Shown: one piece after another, positions 28,477-37,382 of the stretch | Numbering within the stretch: position 1 is the first letter of the stretch | How the letters are laid out: the number at the start of each line of letters is the position of its first letter | Origin: a virus | IMG/VR virus record: IMGVR_UViG_3300027865_000021 | Location: 1 to 38,444 of that record | Reading direction: 5' to 3' (one strand) | DNA length: 38,444 bases | Notes under the pieces: generated by a model | The model's input: only the letters and a program-made list of their open reading frames with translations | Told to the model about the DNA's origin: nothing | Database searches by the model: none | Translations under genes and position numbers: made by a program

Positions 28477-28970
28477 TGTTAATTACGGATCCAACAGACC
28501 CAGACTTTGAATCATATTGCACGGTAGCCGAGGCAGATCAAATACTAGCAGAGAGAGATGCGGATTTAGACTGGAAGTGCATGACAACCGTTCAGAAAGA
28601 AGTCCAACTTAGATTAGCCTCAGAATACTTAGACAATAAATATCATTTCATAGGATGTAAGACAGATGTCAACCAACCAATGGAGTGGCCCCGTAGTCTT
28701 ACTGGATTATCGGATGTATTGCCTAGTAGGCTTAAGAAGGCAACAGCGATTCTTGGCAAAGACGCAAAATCATTAAACCTTTATGATAATGTTGCTGGAT
28801 CAACTAGCAATCAATTAATCAAGAGTGCTGCTGGTCAATTAGGTCCAATGAGTGATGATACATCTTACTTCAAGCAAGCGGCTGGCGATACTGTCACACA
28901 GAATAAATTCATTGAGGTGAAAAATATAATTAGACCTCTCGTGCAATCAGATACATTACTAAGGGGATAA
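28476..28970 (+). CDS. Head-tail adaptor (DnaT-like ssDNA-binding family name)
   Basis: The 164-residue protein matches the phage family with YCTVAEADQIL at the start, ASEYLDNKYHFIGCKTDVNQ in the middle, then MEWPRS and PSRLKKATAILG, which is helical and builds the connector ring under the portal. The common database name refers to a DnaT-like domain, but its position before other connector genes supports an adaptor role. Confidence 0.75.
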   Translation: MLITDPTDPDFESYCTVAEADQILAERDADLDWKCMTTVQKEVQLRLASEYLDNKYHFIGCKTDVNQPMEWPRSLTGLSDVLPSRLKKATAILGKDAKSLNLYDNVAGSTSNQLIKSAAGQLGPMSDDTSYFKQAAGDTVTQNKFIEVKNIIRPLVQSDTLLRG

Positions 28971-28971
28971 T

Positions 28972-29658
28972 ATGGCAAATGCAAATGATATTAAATTCCT
29001 TGGTATTGCTACTAGGCTTCTAGATAAGTTCGGAACCCCCGGAGTATTGACACTCAAGTCAGAGGGTGAACTCAATCCGTATACAGGTGAAGTCACTCTT
29101 AATGACAGTGTAATAAGCGTACCAAAAGTATCACCGCCTGTTTATTATACAACTGATGATATTGATGGCGTCTTAGTGGTTCAAGGAGACTATAAATTAT
29201 ATGTGGCACGAAGCGATTCTGTCACTTCTCTGTCTGTGGTTGACTCGGTGTCAATCAATGGGCTAGTTGCAGATGTAATTAAGGTTAGCCCATATTACTC
29301 TGGTGAAGAGATAGCAGCATGGGAGCTTCAATGTAGATCACAAAATAAATCTCCACAAGTAATCAAGCCAGTAGAGCCTACTAGACCACCTAACGCACCC
29401 GCTAATACACTTGCACCTACAATAGACACTAAAGTCGACGACGCTACGTTAATTGCTTTTATTAATAGAGGCGATTGGACCGGCCACAATATAGTCTTTA
29501 CCTACCAATGGTACAGTGATGCTATTTTGATAAGTGGAGCCACTAGAGAGGTGTATACAGTACAACCTGCAGACCTTGGCACTACTCTTACATGTGATAT
29601 CACAGGAACAGGCAGCGATGGTGACTTAACCGTAACAACAGTAGGATACCCCGTATAA
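28972..29658 (+). CDS. Head-tail connector with C-terminal Ig-like domain
   Basis: The N-terminal 125 residues (IATRLLDKFGTPGVLTLKSE ... VARSDSVTSLSVVDSV ... AAWELQCRSQ) fit the head-closure protein fold. A proline-rich linker (133-150) joins an Ig-like domain (about 155-228) with the Trp180 and Cys208 pattern (FTYQWYSDAILISGATREVY; LGTTLTCDITGTG). Ig-like additions to virion proteins often bind surface carbohydrates. It lies between the adaptor and the neck protein genes. Confidence 0.7.
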   Translation: MANANDIKFLGIATRLLDKFGTPGVLTLKSEGELNPYTGEVTLNDSVISVPKVSPPVYYTTDDIDGVLVVQGDYKLYVARSDSVTSLSVVDSVSINGLVADVIKVSPYYSGEEIAAWELQCRSQNKSPQVIKPVEPTRPPNAPANTLAPTIDTKVDDATLIAFINRGDWTGHNIVFTYQWYSDAILISGATREVYTVQPADLGTTLTCDITGTGSDGDLTVTTVGYPV

Positions 29659-30173
29659 TGCCTAATAACTTCAAACAACTCAAGAAATCCTTTGAGAAGA
29701 TGGTTGGCAATATCGGACAGAAGACCAAGGCCAACAAGTTTAATCTAGGGTCGTTAAATGATATTAATCGAACAGTGAATAATAAATCATCTGAGCGAGA
29801 GTCAAATGAGCTAATTTCAGGTGGTATGGTAGATATGCAAGCTATGATTGCCACTAGGTTTATGGAGTTACTGAGTATAGAAACCCCAAAGAGAAAAGGC
29901 TTCTTGAACGGAGGGTGGACTTCTAGCCCTGTTGAGATAACAGATAGAGTTAACCTTTCATCGCAGCCAATCAGCTCTGAAATAGAGAATATTATATCCC
30001 TCTCAGAGCAGGGTAACATAGTCATCGACATCCGTAATGGGGTTGAATATGCGCGGTATGTGAACTATGGTACTAATCGATCAGAGGCACGAATGTTCGT
30101 TGAATTGGCAATAGCTCAACTGCAGAGGGAATTACGCTCACAAGGCTCCCATCTAAACGCAAGAGGTAACTAA
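29658..30173 (+). CDS. Neck/head-tail joining protein (HK97 gp10-like)
   Basis: The C-terminal part (TPKRKGFLNGGWTSSPVEIT; NGVEYARYVNYGTNRSEARM) is typical of the tail completion family: a processing-type GxL-x-x-GW segment followed by the YA-x-x-x-NYGT turn. It joins the head to the tail. It overlaps both neighbours by one base. Confidence 0.75.
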   Translation: MPNNFKQLKKSFEKMVGNIGQKTKANKFNLGSLNDINRTVNNKSSERESNELISGGMVDMQAMIATRFMELLSIETPKRKGFLNGGWTSSPVEITDRVNLSSQPISSEIENIISLSEQGNIVIDIRNGVEYARYVNYGTNRSEARMFVELAIAQLQRELRSQGSHLNARGN

Positions 30174-30595
30174 TGTCCTATACGAAAATAACACGATGTG
30201 ATGCAATCAGATTCTTGCAAAGCCAAATGCAGGAGGCTCTATATGATATTAGAGTCCAAACTGGCAAGACGATACGATGCGCATACGATAACGTCAAAAT
30301 TGATGAGGGTGATGACACTTTCATTCGATTCACAATTAACTTTAATGCCATTCCTGAGCGACTTACACACGACATCCAACGGCAAGCGGGTATCGCAGTT
30401 TGTAGAGTCTCAACTAAGGTTGGCGTTGGTTCGTTTGAATCGGCCCAAATAACCGACATAATTGAAAGTTCATTTACTAATTTAGAGTGGACTGACGATT
30501 CTTTAAAGATTGATCGTGTCGGCATAACAAACCTCGGTGTAGAGGATTCCCACTATAGTGAAAATGTAAGTATTCATTTCGAGTACTTCAAATAA
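30173..30595 (+). CDS. Tail terminator-like protein
   Basis: The 140-residue protein has the size and order of tail terminators, with an N-terminal helix, a central beta sheet (DDTFIRFTINFNAIPERLTH) and a last strand (ENVSIHFEYFK). It would form the ring ending the tail tube. The position between the neck protein and the major tail protein is decisive. Family DUF4128-like is suggested by eye only. Confidence 0.65.
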   Translation: MSYTKITRCDAIRFLQSQMQEALYDIRVQTGKTIRCAYDNVKIDEGDDTFIRFTINFNAIPERLTHDIQRQAGIAVCRVSTKVGVGSFESAQITDIIESSFTNLEWTDDSLKIDRVGITNLGVEDSHYSENVSIHFEYFK

Positions 30596-30607
30596 GGAAA
30601 ATAAAAC

Positions 30608-31369
30608 ATGGCTGATAATATTAATAGCACAGCAAAATCCGGCTTAGGTGCAGCCCTCGTAGTTGATGGGCAGCAATTTCCGGCGGCATGGCGTCCAGAT
30701 GCGGCTAATTTTACCCGCAATACGCTTGATGCGTCACACGCACAAACAACTAACTTCCGCGCAACCATCCTCGATGAACTTGCAGAGGAGATGACTGTCA
30801 CAGGCTCATTCTTATTCGACCCTAAACTACAAGATCTTGTAGATCTAATGACATCTCAGGGCGTTAATCAAATTCGTGACATTTATGTCATGCTCCCTAA
30901 ATCATCTGATGCGCAAGGCGTAACAACTGAAAATGGCTTTATCCACATGCCTCAAGGCCGCCTTGGTCTTGGTACATTGAATCTTGCCTATGATGACATC
31001 ATGGAGTCTGATTTTACTGCCGCTTCTGGTGAGAGTGAAGTAACTATTGAAGCTCAGAAAGTAGTTGCCGGTAATGTTCCGACAGCCACAACCTTCTCAA
31101 CATCCAACCTAGCGAGTACAGTAGATGGCGACATTGTTGCTGCTCTAGACTATCCGACTGGCCTATCTCATGGTCCGGCGATCTTCTTTGATCTCGGTGG
31201 TGCGGATGTTTCTGAATTCTACATTGAAGGTAAGTTCATTAAAGCTAATTCCACTGTCTCAACTGGCATAAAAGCATTAACAGTATCTGTTGCTGGATAT
31301 CGTGCTTGGGCCGAGGAGGATACAGTAAGTCACTTAACTGGCGAAGTTGTAGGCTTTACCCTTACATAA
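30608..31369 (+). CDS. Major tail protein
   Basis: The 253-residue product begins with the usual flexible N-terminus and GAALVVDGQQFPAAWRPDAA. A tube-forming beta fold (ILDELAEEMTVTGSFLFDPK; GFIHMPQGRLGLGTLNLAYD) follows, and it ends in the VAGYRAWAEED/VVGFTLT strands. It polymerises into the tail tube. A terminator follows directly, so it is probably made at a higher level than the genes behind it. AAGGAAAATAAA precedes the ATG. Confidence 0.8.
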   Translation: MADNINSTAKSGLGAALVVDGQQFPAAWRPDAANFTRNTLDASHAQTTNFRATILDELAEEMTVTGSFLFDPKLQDLVDLMTSQGVNQIRDIYVMLPKSSDAQGVTTENGFIHMPQGRLGLGTLNLAYDDIMESDFTAASGESEVTIEAQKVVAGNVPTATTFSTSNLASTVDGDIVAALDYPTGLSHGPAIFFDLGGADVSEFYIEGKFIKANSTVSTGIKALTVSVAGYRAWAEEDTVSHLTGEVVGFTLT

Positions 31370-31377
31370 TAGTACTG

Positions 31378-31405
31378 GGCCACTCCTTAATTGGGGTGGC
31401 CTTTT
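31378..31405 (+). terminator. Rho-independent terminator after the major tail gene
   Basis: GGCCACTCC pairs with GGGGTGGCC (9 bp, one G-U) around TTAATT, followed by TTTT. Confidence 0.8.
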
Positions 31406-31433
31406 GTCGTACATAGAAAAAGGATGGTATTGA

Positions 31434-31829
31434 ATGAGCAAGAAAAAAGAAGCAGTAGCGCCTGAGTTGACTTTTAGAGAGAAGCTAGCAGCGGCTAAGG
31501 AAAAAGATTGGTCGGCGAGATCATTTGAAGTTTCAGCGTTTGAGATTGAAGAGGATTTAAAGCTCCACATAACAGCCTTACAATCCAGCGACTACAAGCA
31601 GGTTATTGATCTTTACAGGAAAGGCGAAGCTGAAGAGAATGAGGCCCTTAAGAAGTTTTCATTAATAATCATGGTAGCTAAAGATAAAGATGGCAACCTA
31701 TGCTTCACAGAGGATGATGTTGAGTTCCTAGATTCTTTAGGACATAGATTTTATAGTAGATTAGTAACTCCGGCTAACCACTTTAGTGGAATAGGAGAAG
31801 ATTTTAGAGTCTTAAAAAAGACGAGTTAA
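31434..31829 (+). CDS. Tail assembly chaperone, short form (G-like)
   Basis: The 131-residue protein (FREKLAAAKEKDWSARSFEV onward, then the ending DEDFRV-like GIGEDFRVLKKTS) occupies the place of lambda G before the tape measure. It is charged and helical, as expected of a protein that binds the tape measure during tail assembly. The A AAA AAG slippery site at 31814-31820 lies three codons before its stop, giving the longer fusion protein. Confidence 0.75.
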   Translation: MSKKKEAVAPELTFREKLAAAKEKDWSARSFEVSAFEIEEDLKLHITALQSSDYKQVIDLYRKGEAEENEALKKFSLIIMVAKDKDGNLCFTEDDVEFLDSLGHRFYSRLVTPANHFSGIGEDFRVLKKTS

Positions 31830-32203
31830 TCAACGACCCATATTATGATTTTTACTTTGATTTAATACATGGTCCCTATCAAGGTAAGTCGTTGAGTGAA
31901 GTTCGAGCTCTCCCTATGCAGGAGATCATAGAATGGAAGATGAGATGGAATAGATGTCCATGGGGGCCAAAGATAGATGATAGACGCAATAGGCAACTAG
32001 TAAGCCTACTTGCCGGGAATTTTAAAGATTTAGATACCTCTGACTGGCACTTTGATAAAACTGAAGATATAAAGCATGAGATACAGAGAGAGGAGGCTAA
32101 TGTGGCCTACAATGAAGCTATAGACATGGAAGATAATATCAAGTGGCAGCATGAGCAATTAGCCGTGTTAGCTAAAAAATACGGTAGTAAGAAAAGCTCA
32201 TAA
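31434..32203 (+). CDS. Tail assembly chaperone, -1 frameshift form (G-T-like)
   Basis: A -1 shift at A AAA AAG (31814-31820) in TTA AAA AAG carries ribosomes past the stop at 31827-31829 into a frame open to 32203. The product is about 256 residues: 129 from the G-like frame and 127 more beginning DELINDPYYDFYF. The T part has the Trp-rich MQEIIEWKMRWNRCPWGPK. This is the pattern of lambda G/GT and most siphoviruses. The second frame has no own convincing start; TTG 31892 has no ribosome binding site. Confidence 0.8.
31814..31820 (+). other. Programmed -1 frameshift slippery heptamer
   Basis: A AAA AAG in the zero frame, the heptamer of E. coli dnaX. AGGAG at about 31793-31797 could act as an upstream stimulator, with a 16-nt spacing that is slightly long. 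Confidence 0.85.
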
Positions 32204-32212
32204 GGAGGATTT

Positions 32213-34399
32213 ATGTGGCTGTTAGAAGTAGGTATTGAGCCCCTCAACGTTAAAAGCTTTCTCAAGGGAATGGATGGGATTGTTGATCGCCTTATGGAGG
32301 GTGAAGATGAGGGAGGTAAATTTGATAAAGCAATGACCGGAGTAGCTGGTACTGTAGATGATCTAGTTTTTGTTTTTGGTGCATTAGCCGGAGTTATTGC
32401 GGCAACCAACGGTTTTTTAAATAAAGCAACAGAAGAATATGCTCAGCTGCAAGATACCATGGTAGCAGTCAAGCGTATTGCGGGATTAACTGGTGAGGAC
32501 GTAGAGGCCCTAACTGATAAGTTTACGAGCTTAGCGATAGCGACAGGACAAACTCAAGAAGAGATTGCAAAGTTTGCTGAGACTGGTGCAAGATTTGGCT
32601 TAAAGGGCGAAGATGAGATTAACTCATTCGCAGAGACTATGTCCCGATTCGGTGCAGTTGCAGGTGGAGTAACAGAAGCTACAGTTAAGCAGTTTGCTCG
32701 CATTAACACACTTACTGGCGGCACAGCAGATGATTTTGATAATTTAGCTAATGCACTAGTCGTCTTAGGTAATAACTTTGCTACTAGTGAAGATGCTATA
32801 GCTAGAACAGCATCTCGATTAGCTCAGGACTTGGCACAATTTGAAGTATCGAGTGAGTTTGTTCTTGGATTAGGTACGGCAATGGATGCCCTTGGCATAA
32901 ATGCTGAGCGAGGCGGTACAGCCATGCAGAGACTAACGGCAAATCTATCTCAGGTAAGAGAGCAGGGCGGCCCAGTATTTGAGTCTCTTGCGTCATTAGC
33001 GGGACAAACAGCAGTCGCATTTGATGAGATGGTCAAGGCAGACCCAGCGGCAGCGGCCTTGGAATTAGCAAGGAACGGTGCCGAGACCAATAGAGTCATG
33101 GAGCTACTTAGCATTAATTCAGTTAGAGCCAATGCAGTATTTGGTGCCCTAAGTAAGAATTCTGACACTCTTGGCGATGCCATGGACCTTGCAGCCGATA
33201 AGATTCAGGGTACTGGTGATCTTATGGAGCAATCTGAATTACAGGCGAACTCACTTGCTAATGTATTAAAGCGCGTTGAAAATGCTCAGAAGGCCGTCAA
33301 TCAATCATTCGCTCGACAGCCAGAAGGATCTATAGTTGAATACAATAAGAATTGGCTAGAAGCTCTAGAGGCCATAGAGGGCAGCAACAGGGCAGCAAGA
33401 GATCTACAACCCGGACTAGCTCAGATAGGCGATAAAGCTAGAGATGCACTTGAAGGCTTCTCTGCAATTAGAGCAGTTCTTAGTGAGGGTCTTCTAGTAG
33501 CCGCTAATGGTGCTGCAGAAAACACAGCTGGCCTTATAAGTACCGTTAGTGAATTAGGTCAATCAGGCTACTACAATCCAATTAGAGCCCTTACAGAGGT
33601 GTTGGCTGAGGCTGCTGGATATGATGTTGCAGAAACCTCAGGAGCTCCCAGTGAGCAAGCAACAACAGCCATAAATAGCTATCGGAAAAACCTAGCCCTC
33701 CTTAATGACGAAAAAGCAAGATCAGCAACAGTTGACGAAGCTGCAGCAGCGGCCCAGTTAGAGGCCAATAGACTAGGTATTCTGCAGTCTGAGAATTATG
33801 ATAAGAATACAGTGTCTCTCCAGAAGTATCAAGCCGCTCTTAAAGAGGCAACGACTGAGCTATCAGCTGATAATCAAATCAATCAACTAGCTGGAGTTGC
33901 AAAAGAGGTAGCACAAATACAGAATGATCTACAAGGATCAATCGCCGAAGCGTCTGGTGAATTCTCAGTAGCTCTACAAAACGCAGTTGATACAGGACAA
34001 GCCCAAGATGACATCGATGAGATGATCAACCAATACAGCAAGTTTATTGACACTCTACAGCAAGAGGCGAGTATAAAAATTGACTTGGAGTTATCTGGCA
34101 CTGCTAAAGAAATACAAAAATTAACCGATGCTAGAGATCAGGCTGCTAGGGATCTTAGGGATTTTGAGGCAGACTTGACTGTTAATGATACAAGCGCAGT
34201 AGAAGCAGCCACATCACAGCAAGAGGCTCAGCAGCAGATTAACGCAATTAGCGCATCGAATAAAGAGGATGTTGAGAGAGTAGCGGCTGCTAGAAAACAA
34301 CGAGAGACTATGGTTGCCGAGTTAATAAAACAGAATAAGAAGCTACAAGATTTAATTAACGCTCAAAAGAGCATCGGAACCAAAACAAGTTCGAGGTAA
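32213..34399 (+). CDS. Tail tape measure protein
   Basis: The 728-residue protein has a hydrophobic segment near the start (VDDLVFVFGALAGVIAATNG, 49-68), then the TP901-like pattern of helical repeats (EEIAKFAETGARFGLKGEDE; ATVKQFARINTLTGGTADDF; ALGINAERGGTAMQRLTANL). A coiled-coil C-terminus (EIQKLTDARDQAARDLRDFE; RKQRETMVAELIKQNKKLQD) follows. It sets tail length and helps DNA pass the envelope. The size would give a tail of roughly 110 nm by the usual rule of thumb. AAGGAGGATTT precedes the ATG. Confidence 0.9.
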   Translation: MWLLEVGIEPLNVKSFLKGMDGIVDRLMEGEDEGGKFDKAMTGVAGTVDDLVFVFGALAGVIAATNGFLNKATEEYAQLQDTMVAVKRIAGLTGEDVEALTDKFTSLAIATGQTQEEIAKFAETGARFGLKGEDEINSFAETMSRFGAVAGGVTEATVKQFARINTLTGGTADDFDNLANALVVLGNNFATSEDAIARTASRLAQDLAQFEVSSEFVLGLGTAMDALGINAERGGTAMQRLTANLSQVREQGGPVFESLASLAGQTAVAFDEMVKADPAAAALELARNGAETNRVMELLSINSVRANAVFGALSKNSDTLGDAMDLAADKIQGTGDLMEQSELQANSLANVLKRVENAQKAVNQSFARQPEGSIVEYNKNWLEALEAIEGSNRAARDLQPGLAQIGDKARDALEGFSAIRAVLSEGLLVAANGAAENTAGLISTVSELGQSGYYNPIRALTEVLAEAAGYDVAETSGAPSEQATTAINSYRKNLALLNDEKARSATVDEAAAAAQLEANRLGILQSENYDKNTVSLQKYQAALKEATTELSADNQINQLAGVAKEVAQIQNDLQGSIAEASGEFSVALQNAVDTGQAQDDIDEMINQYSKFIDTLQQEASIKIDLELSGTAKEIQKLTDARDQAARDLRDFEADLTVNDTSAVEAATSQQEAQQQINAISASNKEDVERVAAARKQRETMVAELIKQNKKLQDLINAQKSIGTKTSSR

Positions 34400-34401
34400 T
34401 T

Positions 34402-35382
34402 ATGGCAGTTTTAAAAGTAAGAGAGCTTAGGACTCCTTCACTGAATACTATAGAAGGTAACGGTGAGAGAGCTTTCAGGGTTACGTTGGACACATATACG
34501 AATTATGGCGCGATGATGCTTGAGGCCACTACTGCCATTGACCCAAATGATCCGACTATACGGATTCCGTCAAAGGGTGAAAGCTTCTATACTGGTGTAT
34601 TGGGCACTCAGTTCGGAACTTCAATCGTAGAGGAAGTCTATGGAGAGCTCTACAGTGAGCAAAATCTAACATGGACAGTAACGGTATCATATGGACCTCT
34701 TGAAGAGGGACAAGGCGGCAATAATGGTGGTTTTGAGTATCCATGGAACGAGCCGCCTGTAGATGATTGGGGCTCAACGATAGTTCAGCGACCAATGTTG
34801 GTTGACGTAAATGATCGACCACTGGTAAATAGTGTCGGAGCACGCTTTGCTGAGGTAATTACTAGGCCGGTTGCACTTAGGCGACTAGTAGTGAAGGAAA
34901 ATAGAAAATTCGGCAGCTTCTCGCCAATGGATGCAGCGAGCTTTATATCAACGATCAATCGATCAAGCTTTTCAGTAAGTGGACAGACCATACCAAAAGA
35001 GAAGGCCCTATGTACAGCGTATAATGGTCGCACAGCTTACGCTAATGATCAATCTGGCAATCAGATTAAATATTGGCAGATTACAGCAGCATGGGATATT
35101 ATAACAGATGATGATGATTGGCATGGATATATCTTAGATCAAGGCTATAACGAATTTGCTGAAAATGGCGGAGTGCAGGCAATTTTAATTAAGGGCGGTG
35201 TCAAACCCTCATCTCCTCAACTACTTAATGGCAATGGGAAGAGAAAGATTAATGTCGATGGAAGCACTAATGGGTCATCTACGGGTAAGCACCTACCAAT
35301 TGATTCGAGAAGATCCTCATCTGATAGGGTTTTTCTGAGATATGAGCAATTCGAGAAAACATCACATGGGAGTATTGTATAA
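34402..35382 (+). CDS. Putative minor tail / baseplate protein (326 aa)
   Basis: It starts two bases after the tape measure stop, the place usually held by distal tail or hub proteins. The sequence is beta-rich (RAFRVTLDTYTNYGAMMLEA; WQITAAWDIITDDDDWHGYI), with a Gly/Pro linker (EGQGGNNGGFEYPWNEPP) between halves and a disordered C-terminus. No family is recognised by eye. Confidence 0.65.
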   Translation: MAVLKVRELRTPSLNTIEGNGERAFRVTLDTYTNYGAMMLEATTAIDPNDPTIRIPSKGESFYTGVLGTQFGTSIVEEVYGELYSEQNLTWTVTVSYGPLEEGQGGNNGGFEYPWNEPPVDDWGSTIVQRPMLVDVNDRPLVNSVGARFAEVITRPVALRRLVVKENRKFGSFSPMDAASFISTINRSSFSVSGQTIPKEKALCTAYNGRTAYANDQSGNQIKYWQITAAWDIITDDDDWHGYILDQGYNEFAENGGVQAILIKGGVKPSSPQLLNGNGKRKINVDGSTNGSSTGKHLPIDSRRSSSDRVFLRYEQFEKTSHGSIV

Positions 35383-36134
35383 TGCCTGATGGATTTTTAG
35401 TAGACGAAAGCTTCAATAGAGAATATAATGATATTGCAAGTAGAGTTCTTGGTCCAATATCATCCGCTAGTGCCAGTAATGGCTATGAAACACAGCCTAC
35501 TGGATCTATCTATGTTAAAATAACTGAGGTTGTCGACAAGATATACACTGCAGAGGCTCCGATTGAGTTCAAAGCAAAGCAGGTACATTTTAGAATAGAT
35601 GGAACCACGGTAGATGGTCGACTTCTCTTTGATGCTGATATTACAGAGAGTGAAGGTAGTGATAGGTACAATCTCGGTAAGAACCTTCACGGCCTCGGCA
35701 TCGAATGGGATGAAACTGATATCCCAGCAGCAAAAGACAAGTGGGAGGGACTTCTGCTTACGGCCTCAGCGAGGGAGATTGTAGAGGCAGATGGTCTTGG
35801 AGAAAATGCAACAGTCACTAATATTTATAATGTATGGGCAATAGACTCGGCACCACCCGGGGAGAGTGGGGGTAACTTTGCACAATGTACAATAACTGCT
35901 GATAATGGCGGTGGAAACTATAGCGTGAGCGTTCAAACCGGCAATCCACTATCGCCAGATTTGGACCTAAAAACTGGCAAGCTTCATTTTCTATATGCCA
36001 CTGAAGGTGGGGTAAGTGTCGGCGGTCAAGTCAGGGCGGAAATTTATAGCAGTGAAGAAGAGGGCATTGACTTTGATTGTTTCCCGATTGAGACAACCAT
36101 GAATCTAATAGCAGAACCACCGCCGGAGGTATAG
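35382..36134 (+). CDS. Putative minor tail protein (250 aa)
   Basis: It overlaps the previous gene by one base. Beta-rich throughout (YVKITEVVDKIYTAEAPIEF; FLYATEGGVSVGGQVRAEIY), acidic. Probably part of the tail tip. No family is recognised. Confidence 0.6.
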   Translation: MPDGFLVDESFNREYNDIASRVLGPISSASASNGYETQPTGSIYVKITEVVDKIYTAEAPIEFKAKQVHFRIDGTTVDGRLLFDADITESEGSDRYNLGKNLHGLGIEWDETDIPAAKDKWEGLLLTASAREIVEADGLGENATVTNIYNVWAIDSAPPGESGGNFAQCTITADNGGGNYSVSVQTGNPLSPDLDLKTGKLHFLYATEGGVSVGGQVRAEIYSSEEEGIDFDCFPIETTMNLIAEPPPEV

Positions 36135-36135
36135 T

Positions 36136-37338
36136 ATGAGCTGGGAGGACTTAGGCATAATAGATCTTGAGAATATTCCTGAGGGCTACCTTGTCGGCTG
36201 GCCCTTTATAAACGCCTTTATGGTAGCTTTTCAGGAACGCGCAGATTACATTGAAGGGGCCGAAAGGACTGTAGAATATAATGACTTATTATTTGATAAT
36301 GCACAGATACTTACTTCAGAATTTGATGATAGATTATCGATATTTAACTTTAATGTGCGGAGTTGCTTCAATGCACAATGGGTAAAGGAAGATACATGGA
36401 CACAGATGGCGGCCTTCACAAAAGCCCCTGTTACCATAGGCGGCGGTGCGGGGCAACGACACGTTCCGGGCTTGGGTCTCATTGACATTATCTTGTGGGA
36501 TGAAACAGAATTGAGGCTTCTTTTGACTGATGAGGTATATGATGATATATTTACCACATATACGCGCTCTGTCAATTTTAAGCCTTCCTACTGGTCGGGG
36601 CTATATAAACTCATTAAATACGTTATGTTATTTCGCACATTAAGTGTAGCTAATAATTACGATCCAAGCAGACTCGACCCAGTACTTGTTTTAAATGACG
36701 CTGAATCCTTCAAGGAGACTGAGCCTGATTTGAATCTCAGTGGGTTAGTCTCCGACTCAATTACTAGCCCGAATACGTCAAATAATTCGTTTAATAATTT
36801 CCTATCAAGCACTGCGGTTAGTTTTCAGTCAAGATGGACAGGATCAATCCACATAGATTCATGTAGCGTAAATTATAGTGCTATAACAACCGACCCATTC
36901 TGCAAAACACCTTCTCTTATGCCTATAAGGACCTTATTGTGGCGCGACCTAGGAAACTTCCTATCCACACTAAGTGAAGAGGATAACATATTCAATAATG
37001 TTGACAACTCCATAGGGGTAGATTCAACTTCAGAGCCTTATATCGGGGATATAACCTACGAAACTATTAATACTGTGCCGCAGGACCCTGTAGAGACTGG
37101 TGAGCCAATTGGTTACAAAGCTGAGAATAGGAATTTTCCCGTATACTATGCTGACGGTAATACAAGCGTGAATATTGCAGGTCTGACTGACTTAAGATAT
37201 GGATATGACTTCACTGTGATTCCAGCACCTGACGGATCAACCCTGCGTACCAAAGAGAATGGTCATCAAGCAGTTAATTACTATTTAAACTATGCCACGT
37301 GTGAATTACCACAAAGTGATTTTGATTTCTCAGTGTAG
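36136..37338 (+). CDS. Putative minor tail protein (400 aa)
   Basis: It starts one base after the previous gene's stop. Aromatic and acidic, with probable beta structure (DNAQILTSEFDDRLSIFNFN; NFPVYYADGNTSVNIAGLTD). Located between the tape measure-proximal tail genes and the last fibre gene, so a tail-tip or fibre-attachment protein is likely. No family is recognised. Confidence 0.6.
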   Translation: MSWEDLGIIDLENIPEGYLVGWPFINAFMVAFQERADYIEGAERTVEYNDLLFDNAQILTSEFDDRLSIFNFNVRSCFNAQWVKEDTWTQMAAFTKAPVTIGGGAGQRHVPGLGLIDIILWDETELRLLLTDEVYDDIFTTYTRSVNFKPSYWSGLYKLIKYVMLFRTLSVANNYDPSRLDPVLVLNDAESFKETEPDLNLSGLVSDSITSPNTSNNSFNNFLSSTAVSFQSRWTGSIHIDSCSVNYSAITTDPFCKTPSLMPIRTLLWRDLGNFLSTLSEEDNIFNNVDNSIGVDSTSEPYIGDITYETINTVPQDPVETGEPIGYKAENRNFPVYYADGNTSVNIAGLTDLRYGYDFTVIPAPDGSTLRTKENGHQAVNYYLNYATCELPQSDFDFSV

Positions 37339-37382
37339 CTGCCTTGCTCAATAATAATTTAAAATAAAACAAAGGAAAAAAT

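Noticed and set aside
29600-30031. 143-codon minus-strand frame
   Set aside because: Antisense to the neck protein gene, with no ribosome binding site.
31892-32203. Independent gene starting at TTG 31892
   Set aside because: No ribosome binding site, and the frame is continuous with the -1 frameshift site upstream, so it is the T part of a fusion.
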